Part shown: positions 7,636-14,801 of the stretch, one piece after another | Layout: every line of letters begins with the position of its first letter | Numbering within the stretch: position 1 is the stretch's first letter | Origin: Planctomycetota bacterium | Lineage (GTDB): Bacteria > Planctomycetota > UBA1135 > GCA-002686595 | Length of the DNA stretch: 64,000 nt | NCBI GenBank assembly: GCA_029259655.1 | Contig: JAJDET010000181.1 | Coordinates: 1-64,000 of the forward strand | Reading direction: 5' to 3' | Notes under the pieces: model-generated | The model's input: the letters and a program-made list of their open reading frames with translations, nothing else | Database searches by the model: none | What the model was told of the DNA's origin: nothing | Translations under genes and position numbers: made by a program

Positions 7636-8871
7636 TCAGAAAGCGGGGTCGAGGACCGAGATGTGCGACAGCGTGCCCACCAGGAGCCGTCCGGTCGTCG
7701 GGCTGAACTGGATGGGCTGCAACAACACGTTGACGACGTCCAGGCCGGGGAATGCGGGCATGGGGAACGAGAAGGAGAGCGTTCCCGACGCGCCGATCGG
7801 ACCCAGGCCCTGACGGGCGAACGGCGGGCCGCCGAGATGGACGTGGCCGTCGAAGTTCAGGGAGTTGGCGAACGGCGGACCGATGTCGAGGGCCACGAAG
7901 AACCAGAGGATCGCAGACGGCTCGCCTTCGAAGTCGAACGTCGTCGCCTCGCCGCTCCTGACCGGAGAAGGCGTCTTCGCCGTCAGAGCCGGCCCGCTCG
8001 GGTTCGTCATGGACGAGCTCGCGTCGAGGACGAGCGCGTCGCCGGAGACTCCCGCGGTGCAGGTCGGTTCGAAGGGCGGAGCGGGGTCCCCGCCCGCTCC
8101 CGGTACGAGGGTCGTGTCGAGGACCGTGGCCTGCGAGGCGGTCATGACGAGCGCGTCGCCACCGCGCTGACCGTTGCAGAAAGGCGGTGGCGAGAAGAAC
8201 GCTCCGTCTTCCCCCCCGCCGCCGGAGACGGCGCAGCCCGAGAGGAAGATCTCGGAGCTCACCGCCGTGAGGCCCGCCGTCGCCCCCAGGGACGAATCGC
8301 CGCGCAGTTCCGTGTCGTAGAACCACGCGCTGGAGCCGTCGACGAGGACCTCGGACGCCACCGGATAGCCCGAGGCCGAGTAGATGTCGCTCCCCGAAAC
8401 GATCACCTGGTCGCAGTTCTCGATGCGGAGGTTCGCGCCGAAGTCGAAGTCCGTGTGCTCGAGCGTGCAGTCCTCGATCAACACGGGACCCTGATTGTCC
8501 GACAGGGTGAGGACCGCGCCGATCGACGAGATCTTCAGGCCGCGGAGCACGACCGCCTGGTCAGCCGCGAGGTTCGAGACCGTTGTCGCGCCGAGGCCGG
8601 GCTCGAAGATCGTCACGCCGCTGCCGTCGGCCACGATCGTGAGGCCCTTTCCGTCGACGGTGAGCGGGCCGACATAGACGCCGCCCCGGATGAGGACCGT
8701 GTCCCCGTCGGACGCCGCCGCGATCCCCGCGAGATCCGTGTAGTCCGTGCCGGGCCCGTTCGCCGCATCGATGACGACGACCTGGGCTCGCGCCGTGAGC
8801 GGCGCGGTGAACATGAGGGCGAACGCGAGGATCCCGGTACCTCGCGAGCGTGTCGTGAATCGTCTGAGCAT
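7636..8871 (-). CDS. Secreted right-handed beta-helix protein
   Basis: 411 residues with a clear Sec signal (LAFALMFTAPLTARAQ). The mature N-terminus (IDAANGPGTDYTDLAGIAAASDGDTVLIRGGVY) is the typical opening of pectin-lyase-like proteins. It is followed by short repeats such as LTIVADGSGVTIFEPG, VLRGLKISS, PVLIEDCTLEHT and LRIENCDQVIVSG that suggest parallel beta-helix coils. About residue 300 onward is a distinct beta-rich C-terminal domain, common in exported proteins of this type of genome. No catalytic residues were recognised, so polysaccharide binding or a surface role is as likely as lyase activity. A hairpin lies just beyond the stop. Confidence 0.75.
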   Translation of the reverse strand: MLRRFTTRSRGTGILAFALMFTAPLTARAQVVVIDAANGPGTDYTDLAGIAAASDGDTVLIRGGVYVGPLTVDGKGLTIVADGSGVTIFEPGLGATTVSNLAADQAVVLRGLKISSIGAVLTLSDNQGPVLIEDCTLEHTDFDFGANLRIENCDQVIVSGSDIYSASGYPVASEVLVDGSSAWFYDTELRGDSSLGATAGLTAVSSEIFLSGCAVSGGGGEDGAFFSPPPFCNGQRGGDALVMTASQATVLDTTLVPGAGGDPAPPFEPTCTAGVSGDALVLDASSSMTNPSGPALTAKTPSPVRSGEATTFDFEGEPSAILWFFVALDIGPPFANSLNFDGHVHLGGPPFARQGLGPIGASGTLSFSFPMPAFPGLDVVNVLLQPIQFSPTTGRLLVGTLSHISVLDPAF

Positions 8872-9009
8872 GGTGTTCCTTTCCCGGCCACGAGGACCGA
8901 ACCAGGAACACCCTAGATCTCCGCCGGCGGATGGAACCGACCTCGCTCGTAAGAGAGGTCCGCGCTCTTCGGACTCACGATTCGCTCGGAAAAGATCGGC
9001 GCGGCGATC

Positions 9010-9252
9010 TCAGAGATCGGTCAGCTTCTTCACGAGGGCATCGAGCTCGTCCTCGATCTTCTCGCGGAACTCCTCGCCGAAATCGAGCTCGAGTACGGAG
9101 ATCTCCTCGAACGCGTAGCGACCCGTTTCGCGACTGAAGGGGATGCCGTACTCCCACACGTGCCCGTCGGTGGAGTGGATGACCAGCTCGACCTGGTCGT
9201 CTCCCTCGACGCGCTTGATGTGGTAGTTCTTGGCGTAGTAGTTCTCCTCCAT
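9010..9252 (-). CDS. Small acidic protein of unknown function
   Basis: 80 residues, cytoplasmic by sequence, not recognised. The first half predicts beta strands (YHIKRVEGDDQVELVIHSTDGHVWEYGIPF). The second half is a long acidic amphipathic helix ending EKIEDELDALVKKLTDL. It begins 35 bases after the stop of the exported methyltransferase gene on the same strand and could be cotranscribed. A codon-like composition with consistent third-position GC and a plausible purine-rich site upstream support it as a real gene. No function is proposed. Confidence 0.6.
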   Translation of the reverse strand: MEENYYAKNYHIKRVEGDDQVELVIHSTDGHVWEYGIPFSRETGRYAFEEISVLELDFGEEFREKIEDELDALVKKLTDL

Positions 9253-9287
9253 CTGCGGGCCTTTCTATGGGTGCGCGAGGCGCGACA

Positions 9288-10022
9288 TCATAGCCGCGTC
9301 GATGCTCCGCCGAGGCGCCAGACCTCGAAGTCGTGCCAGCGATGCACGTCGTCGAAACGCGCCGCGAGCTCGAAGCCCGCACGCGAGAGCTCGGCCGCGC
9401 GAACCGCGGGCTCGACCTTGTGGTCCGCCGGTGGACCCACGGGCAGGTCGCCGGGCAGGTACTCGACGATGGCCAGCCCGCCGCCCGGTACGAGCGCCCG
9501 CGCGAGCCGTCTGAAGTAGGCCTCGCGATCCTCGATGTGGTGGTAGGTGTCCGCGATCAGGATCAGGTCGATCCGCCCCGGCGGGAGGTGCGCATCCGCG
9601 TAGGAGGCCAGCACCGGGACGACGTTTCGCACCCTCGTTGCCGCGATGGTCTCGCGCACGAGGTCGAGCTGGCCCGGCTCGACGTCGACGGCGTAGACGA
9701 CCCCGCGGGGCACCGCCTCGGCCAGCGCGAACGTGAACACGCCAGGCCCGCAGCCGAGGTCCGCCACGACGGCGTCCGGGGCGAGCTCGAGGTGCGTTGC
9801 GACGACCGTGGGCCGCAGCTCACGGATGCGCTCCTCGGAGCGCAGGCGTTCCACGTAGGCGTCGAGCTGCGGCGGACCGTGCCGGTCGCGGTGGTCGCGC
9901 TCGACGGTCCCCGCGTCGTGATCGTGCGCCGGGTGGGCGTGGAGCGCAGCCCCTTCGGTCGAGCGGCAGGCCCAGGCGGTGCTCGCGTGGAGCGCGGCGA
10001 GCAGGAGTCTTCGGTGGATCAT
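9288..10022 (-). CDS. Class I SAM-dependent methyltransferase with export-like N-terminus
   Basis: 244 residues. The core is a Rossmann methyltransferase: motif I VADLGCGPGVFTFALA (about 88-103), the acidic end of strand 2 at VVYAVDVEP, and a later motif with DLILIADTYHHIED. The first about 20 residues (RRLLLAALHASTAWAC) look like a signal or lipobox sequence. They are followed by a His-rich linker (HAHPAHDHDAGTVERDHRDRH). If the protein is exported, supply of the methyl donor outside the cytoplasm is a puzzle. A later start would remove the leader, but no strong alternative was seen before the conserved core. The gene is divergent from homoaconitase, 59 bases away. Confidence 0.8.
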   Translation of the reverse strand: MIHRRLLLAALHASTAWACRSTEGAALHAHPAHDHDAGTVERDHRDRHGPPQLDAYVERLRSEERIRELRPTVVATHLELAPDAVVADLGCGPGVFTFALAEAVPRGVVYAVDVEPGQLDLVRETIAATRVRNVVPVLASYADAHLPPGRIDLILIADTYHHIEDREAYFRRLARALVPGGGLAIVEYLPGDLPVGPPADHKVEPAVRAAELSRAGFELAARFDDVHRWHDFEVWRLGGASTRL

Positions 10023-10050
10023 GGCCCGGCGAGGATATCCCGCCGCCCGT

Positions 10051-10056
10051 TAGAAT
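10051..10056 (+). promoter_or_regulatory. Possible -10 element for homoaconitase gene
   Basis: TAGAAT matches five of six bases of the sigma-70 -10 consensus and stands out in a GC-rich gap of 59 bases between divergent genes. It would start the transcript about 20 bases before the ATG, leaving room for the GAGGAG ribosome-binding site at 10070-10075. No convincing -35 box is visible at 17 bases. Confidence 0.3.
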
Positions 10057-10081
10057 TCCCCGCCATCCCGAGGAGCGAACC

Positions 10082-12037
10082 ATGCCCCAGAACTTCGTCG
10101 AAAAGATCGCCCAGGCCCACGCCGTGGACCTCCCCGCCGGCCACGAGGTCCACACCGGGGACTTCCTGACCGTGCGTCCGGCCCACGTCATGACCCACGA
10201 CAACACCGCGCCGGTGATGTCGAAGTTCCAGACGATCGGAGCCACCGCCGTACGCGATCCGCGCCAGCCGGTCTTCGCGATGGACCACGACGTCCAGAAC
10301 GAGAGCCCCGAGAACCTCGCGAAGTACGCGAAGATCGAGGCCTTCGCGGCGACGCACGGCGTGACGTTCTATCCGCCGAAGCGCGGGATCGCGCACCAGG
10401 TCCTGTGCGAGGAGGGTTTCGTCCTGCCCGGGACGATGGTCGTCGCGAGCGACAGCCACTCGAACCTGTACGGCGGGCTCGGAGCGCTGGGAACGCCGGT
10501 CGTGCGCACCGACGCGGCGGCGCTGTGGGCGACGGGAACGACCTGGTACCAGGTGCCGCAGGTGACGCGCTGCGTGCTGGTGGGCGAGCTGCGGCCCGGC
10601 GTCTCCGGCAAGGACGTGATCATCACCCTGTGCGGTCGCTTCAACGCGGACGAGGTGCTGAACCACGCGGTCGAGTTCGCGGGCGTGGGCGTCCTCTCGC
10701 TCGGCGTCGAGGAGCGGCTCACGATCGCGAACATGACCACCGAGTGGGGCGCGCTGGCCGGTGTCTTCCCCTGCGACGAGCGGACGGTCGCGTGGCTCGC
10801 AGCACGGCTCGACCTGCTCGAGCGTGAGAACCGGAACAGGGGCGACCTGACGGGCGAGCGCCTGACCGCTCTGCGCGACGATCCGCCGGGCGCGGACGAG
10901 GGCGCGCGCTACGCGCAGACGATCGAGCTGGACCTGTCGCGCGTCGAGCCGTCGATCTCCGGCCCCGACCACGTCAAGGTCATGACGTCGCTCTCGGAGA
11001 TGCGCGCGCGGAAGCAGGCGATCCAAAAGGCGTACCTGCTCTCCTGCGTGAACGCGCGCGTCCAGGACTTCGCCCAGGCGGCCGACGTCGTTTCCGGGAA
11101 GCAGGTCGCCGACGGCGTCGAGTTCTACATCGCCGCGGCCTCGTCCGAGGTCGAGGAGGAGTCGCGCCGGCGGGGTGACTGGCAGAAGCTGGTCGAAGCC
11201 GGTGCCAGGGCGCTGCCGGCCGGTTGCGGACCGTGCATCGGGCTCGGGACGGGGCTGCTCGAGGACGGCGAGGTCGGGATCAGCGCGACGAACCGCAACT
11301 TCAAGGGGCGCATGGGGTCGCGCGACGCGAAGGCGTACCTCGCGAGCCCGGCGGTCGTCGCCGCGAGCGCCGTCGCCGGCTTCATCACGGGCCCCTGGGA
11401 GGAGTCGGAGGAGTCGACTGACGGGGACGTGGCGACGATCGCCGCGTCCGACGCGCCGCCGCTCGAAACGGACGCGGTGGCGATCCGGGACGGCTTCCCG
11501 CGCTCGATCGAGGGCGAGATCCTCTTCCTCGACGCCGACAACCTGAACACGGACGGCATCTACTCGAAGGACTGGACCTACAAGGACGACGTCCCGAAGG
11601 AGCAGATGGCCAAGGTCGCGATGGAGAACTACGACCCCGAGTTCCAGGCGAAGGCGGCCGAGGGCGACATCCTCGTCTCCGGGTTCAACTTCGGGTCCGG
11701 GTCTTCCCGCGAGCAAGCCGCGACGTGCCTTCTGTACCGGGGCATCCGGCTCGTCGTCGCGGGTTCGTTCAGCGAGACCTACAAGCGGAACGCGTTCAAC
11801 AACGGCTACATCTGTCTCGAGTGCCCCGACCTCGTGCGCGATCTGCGCGCGCGCTTCGCCGGAGCCCCGAAGGAGGCGACGCGGCGGGCCGGGATGTCGC
11901 TCACGATCGACTTCGAGCGCTCGAAGGCGACCGCCGACGGAAAGAGCTACGCGATCGCGCCGCTCGGCCGCGCAGCACAGGACCTCGTGCTCTCGGGCGG
12001 CCTCGAGGCGCAGGTGCAGAGAGCGCTCGAGGCGTAG
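10082..12037 (+). CDS. Homoaconitase, single-chain fungal Lys4 type (aconitase family)
   Basis: 651 residues from ATG, with GAGGAG 7 bases upstream. It is an aconitase-family [4Fe-4S] dehydratase with large and swivel domains in one chain. Cluster ligands are Cys322 (LLSCVNAR) and Cys382/Cys385 (GCGPCIG). The N-terminus (NFVEKIAQAHAVDLPAGHEV, then HTGDFLTVRPAHVMTHDN) and the swivel start (NLNTDGIYSKDWTYKDDVPK, then GFNFGSGSSREQAATCLLYRG) closely resemble fungal Lys4 from memory, more than AcnA or LeuCD. Lys4 converts homocitrate via homoaconitate to homoisocitrate in alpha-aminoadipate lysine synthesis. No other gene of that pathway is in the window. A general aconitase or isopropylmalate-like activity remains possible. 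Confidence 0.8.
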   Translation: MPQNFVEKIAQAHAVDLPAGHEVHTGDFLTVRPAHVMTHDNTAPVMSKFQTIGATAVRDPRQPVFAMDHDVQNESPENLAKYAKIEAFAATHGVTFYPPKRGIAHQVLCEEGFVLPGTMVVASDSHSNLYGGLGALGTPVVRTDAAALWATGTTWYQVPQVTRCVLVGELRPGVSGKDVIITLCGRFNADEVLNHAVEFAGVGVLSLGVEERLTIANMTTEWGALAGVFPCDERTVAWLAARLDLLERENRNRGDLTGERLTALRDDPPGADEGARYAQTIELDLSRVEPSISGPDHVKVMTSLSEMRARKQAIQKAYLLSCVNARVQDFAQAADVVSGKQVADGVEFYIAAASSEVEEESRRRGDWQKLVEAGARALPAGCGPCIGLGTGLLEDGEVGISATNRNFKGRMGSRDAKAYLASPAVVAASAVAGFITGPWEESEESTDGDVATIAASDAPPLETDAVAIRDGFPRSIEGEILFLDADNLNTDGIYSKDWTYKDDVPKEQMAKVAMENYDPEFQAKAAEGDILVSGFNFGSGSSREQAATCLLYRGIRLVVAGSFSETYKRNAFNNGYICLECPDLVRDLRARFAGAPKEATRRAGMSLTIDFERSKATADGKSYAIAPLGRAAQDLVLSGGLEAQVQRALEA

Positions 12038-12055
12038 TGGCCGAGCTCGCCGGCC

Positions 12056-12844
12056 TCAGCCCGGTCCCCGTGCGACCCAGACCTGGTGCCGTGAGGACTC
12101 GTCGAACGGCGTTCGGTCGAACGAGCCCCAGAGCGTCTCGACCTCGAAGCCCGTCTCCTCGAGCAGGCGGCGCGTGTCCTCCGGGTCGATCCAGCTGAAG
12201 TCGATGTTCCGGTAGCGCCGCTCGGCGACACGGCCGTCGTCCTCGAGCTCGTCGGTCCAGGACACGATGCGCATCGACTGCGCGTCGAAGTCGTAGGAGG
12301 TGGCGATCCAGAGCAGCGTCTCGCGTCCGGTCCGTGTATTCCGGTACTCGGCGCGCAGCGCGGGCACGCCGTTGTTCCGCAAGGCGTAGTCCATGTCGCA
12401 CACGAAGTGGTCGAAGACGAGCTTGCCGCCGGGAGCGAGCGCCCCGTATATGCGCGCGAAGAGCTCGCGCTTCGCCTCGAGCCCGACGAGGGCGCCGATC
12501 GTGTGGAAGGGGATCGCGACGAAGCGCGCCGGTTCATCGAGCTCGAACTCGAGGAAGTCCGCTTCTACCAGGCGCAGATGGTCGGCGAGCCCCTCGCGCT
12601 CGAAGCGCTCGCGGCACAGGGCCAGCATCTCGCGCGAGGAATCGACGCCCGTCACGTCGACGCCGGCCCGGCCGGCCTCGATCGCGACGCGCCCGTCGCC
12701 GATCCCGAGCTCCACCACCGGCGTGCCGGCGCGCGCGTACTCCTCGCCGTAGAAGCGGCGGTTCGCATCGGTGACCGGCGCTGCCGACGAACACCAGACA
12801 TCGTAGATGTCGGCGAAGTCGTCGAAGGGGACTCGGTCCGTCAT
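12056..12844 (-). CDS. Class I SAM-dependent methyltransferase
   Basis: 262 residues, cytoplasmic. The Rossmann core shows motif I VVELGIGDGRVAIEAGRAGVDVTGVD (about 40-65), followed by SREMLALCRERF and LVEADFLEFEL. A C-terminal beta region (FVCDMDYALRN, YDFDAQSMRIVSWTDELEDDG, FEVETLWGSFDRTPFDESS) is like small-molecule or sugar methyltransferases. The substrate is unknown. It starts six bases after the MltA stop and is the last gene of a five-gene minus-strand run beginning with transketolase. Its stop is 18 bases from the convergent homoaconitase stop. Confidence 0.85.
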   Translation of the reverse strand: MTDRVPFDDFADIYDVWCSSAAPVTDANRRFYGEEYARAGTPVVELGIGDGRVAIEAGRAGVDVTGVDSSREMLALCRERFEREGLADHLRLVEADFLEFELDEPARFVAIPFHTIGALVGLEAKRELFARIYGALAPGGKLVFDHFVCDMDYALRNNGVPALRAEYRNTRTGRETLLWIATSYDFDAQSMRIVSWTDELEDDGRVAERRYRNIDFSWIDPEDTRRLLEETGFEVETLWGSFDRTPFDESSRHQVWVARGPG

Positions 12845-12850
12845 GGCCGG

Positions 12851-14041
12851 TCAGGGCGTGAGCTGCCCATCCTTCAGGAAGAAGTAGTAGAGCTGTCCCT
12901 CCGACTGGACGCGCCCCGCGCGCGCCTCGGCCTCGGGTCCGATGCCGAGATAGATGTCCGCGCGGCCGGGCGTGCGGATCGCACCGCCCGTGTCCTGGTC
13001 GAGGAGGAACTTCCGGAACTGGACGGCCTCCGGCGTGTGGCCCGGAACCTCGGTGTCGACCAGAACGAGTGCTCCGCGCGGGAAGATCGTCTTGTCCGTC
13101 GCGAGCGAGCGCTCGGCGGTCACCTCGACGTCGAGGCTCCCGTGCGGGTTGCCGTCGATCGGCTGGAAGAAGACGTAGGAGTCGTTCCCGTGCAGGCGCT
13201 CGAGGACGCGCTCCTCCGACGTCCCTGCGGCCCAGGTGCGGATGGCGGCCAGATTCATGCCCTCGGCAGGCGCGTCGCCGGAGCGGATCAGCGCCTTGCC
13301 CAGCGACGAGTAGCGCCGCCCGTTCTTGGCGGAGTAGCCGAGGCGGAAGAGCTCACCCGTTTCGAGCTCGATGAACGCGGACCCGTTGACGTGCGCGATG
13401 TACGCGTCGATCGGATCCTCGAGCCACACGAGCTCCAGGTCTCGGCCCTCGAGGAGTCCGCCCGCCTCGATCGCGCGCCGCGTCGGGAAGGGCACGAGCC
13501 CGCCGTCCGTGCGCCACCCGAGCGTCCTGCCCTCCGAATCCTTCTCGAGGTCGTGCGGCTTCGCGTAGAGCGGGTAACGGAAGCGCGCCGAGCGCTCGAG
13601 GCTGCCGCGCAGGAGCGGCGTGCAGTAAGCGGTGAAGAGCACTCCGCCCCCGCGCCCGTCCCAGCCGGCGCTCACGTACGGATCGAACTCGCCGGCGAAG
13701 CGCCGCGCGAATTCGGATGCGTCGCGGGATTCGACGAGCAGCTCGCGGAAGCGCTCCAGGCTCGCCAGCGCACGGGCGTGCCCGACCCCGGCGATGGGGA
13801 AGTACTGCTCGGCGTGCTTGCGCTGCGTCCAGCGGATCGAGCTCTCGAGTGCGGGAAGGAGCGATTCGCGTGCGTGCCACTCCGCCTCGAGGGGAAGGTC
13901 GAGGTCCTCGAGCTCGACCCGGATCAGCGCGGGCTCGCCGGGTCCGAGCGGTCGCGTGTAGTCGGGCGTCCGGCAGGCACCGGTAGCCGCGGCGAGCAAG
14001 AGGAGTGTGCCGAGGTGCAGAGTCGTGAGTGCGCGCTTCAT
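12851..14041 (-). CDS. mltA: MltA-type lytic murein transglycosylase (lipoprotein)
   Basis: 396 residues. A signal with lipobox (LLLAAATGAC) anchors it to a membrane facing the periplasm. The MltA barrel region includes VLFTAYCTPLLRGS, the LVWLEDPIDAYIAHVNGSAFIEL segment and YSSLGKALI. The C-terminal 3D domain has FLLDQDTGGAIRTPGRADIYLG, which carries the catalytic Asp of the family. MltA enzymes cleave the glycan strand of peptidoglycan to 1,6-anhydromuropeptides. Its presence argues that the organism has a peptidoglycan wall. It lies 38 bases after msrA on the same strand. Confidence 0.92.
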   Translation of the reverse strand: MKRALTTLHLGTLLLLAAATGACRTPDYTRPLGPGEPALIRVELEDLDLPLEAEWHARESLLPALESSIRWTQRKHAEQYFPIAGVGHARALASLERFRELLVESRDASEFARRFAGEFDPYVSAGWDGRGGGVLFTAYCTPLLRGSLERSARFRYPLYAKPHDLEKDSEGRTLGWRTDGGLVPFPTRRAIEAGGLLEGRDLELVWLEDPIDAYIAHVNGSAFIELETGELFRLGYSAKNGRRYSSLGKALIRSGDAPAEGMNLAAIRTWAAGTSEERVLERLHGNDSYVFFQPIDGNPHGSLDVEVTAERSLATDKTIFPRGALVLVDTEVPGHTPEAVQFRKFLLDQDTGGAIRTPGRADIYLGIGPEAEARAGRVQSEGQLYYFFLKDGQLTP

Positions 14042-14079
14042 GGCCCGAGGGTAGCTCCCGGGCCCGCCGTCTCAACCGG

Positions 14080-14607
14080 TCAGCCTTCGAGCCCGAGCTT
14101 CCCGAGCTTCGGCGCGATCACCATGCGGCAGTAGGGCTGCTCGCGGTTCAGCCGGTAGTAGTCCTGGTGGTAGTCCTCGCCCGTCCAGTACTGCGCAGCG
14201 GGCGTGATCTCCGTCACGATCGGGTCCGAGAACGCGCCGGACTCGTCGGCCGACTTCTTCGACGCCTCGGCCGTCCCGCGCTGCTCCTCGGAGTGATAGA
14301 AGATCGCCGAGCGGTACTGCGTGCCGACGTCGTTGCCCTGGCGGTTCGGCGTCGTCGGGTCGTGCAGGCGCCAGAACCACTCCAGGAGGTCGGCGTAGGA
14401 GAGCACGTCGGGGTCGAACGTCACCTGCACGACCTCGGCGTGCCCGGTCGTCCCGTTGCAGACCTCCTGGTAGCTCGGGTTGTCGAGCTGTCCGCCCATG
14501 TAGCCGGAGGTCACGCCGTGCACTCCCTCGACCTGTTCGAGCACCGCCTCGACGCACCAGAAGCACCCCGCCCCGAGCGTCGCGACCTCATTGCGTGTTC
14601 CGCTCAT
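14080..14607 (-). CDS. msrA: Peptide-methionine (S)-S-oxide reductase
   Basis: 175 residues with the MsrA signature GAGCFWCVEAVLEQVEGV at the N-terminus (catalytic Cys within GCFWC), then GVTSGYMGG, CNGTTGHAEVVQVTFDP and the YRSAIFYHSEEQ segment. It reduces methionine-S-sulfoxide in oxidised proteins, drawing electrons from thioredoxin. No signal peptide was seen, so it is cytoplasmic. The start overlaps the stop of the DUF3052-like gene (ATGA), indicating translational coupling. The C-terminus is short (LGKLGLEG), with no extra resolving-cysteine tail visible. Confidence 0.95.
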   Translation of the reverse strand: MSGTRNEVATLGAGCFWCVEAVLEQVEGVHGVTSGYMGGQLDNPSYQEVCNGTTGHAEVVQVTFDPDVLSYADLLEWFWRLHDPTTPNRQGNDVGTQYRSAIFYHSEEQRGTAEASKKSADESGAFSDPIVTEITPAAQYWTGEDYHQDYYRLNREQPYCRMVIAPKLGKLGLEG

Positions 14608-14801
14608 CGCTTATTCCTGTCCTTCGATCGATAGACGAACTTCAGTCCCGACCAGGTCTCGTCGATCACGCGGACGTCGCCGGGGAGCGCGCCCAGTGTC
14701 TGCGCGAACTCCTTCGGCGCGCCCGGGAACGTGCAGCGGAACCTCGGCCGGATCCCGAGCTTCTTCGGGAGCGGCGTGCCGGAGTAACCCGCGGGTGCCA
14801 T
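14604..14801 (-). CDS. Short DUF3052-like protein
   Basis: 65 residues. The opening MAPAGYSGTPLPKKLGIRP followed by an FPGAPKEFAQTLG stretch is the hallmark of DUF3052, and the end (VIDETWSGLKFVYR) resembles that family's C-terminus. Family members as I remember them are about twice as long, so this one seems to have lost the middle and kept both ends. It is placed between transketolase (one shared base, TGATG) and msrA (four-base overlap), so it is surely translated in a coupled run. Function is unknown. The family is small, soluble and uncharacterised. Confidence 0.75.
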   Translation of the reverse strand: MAPAGYSGTPLPKKLGIRPRFRCTFPGAPKEFAQTLGALPGDVRVIDETWSGLKFVYRSKDRNKR

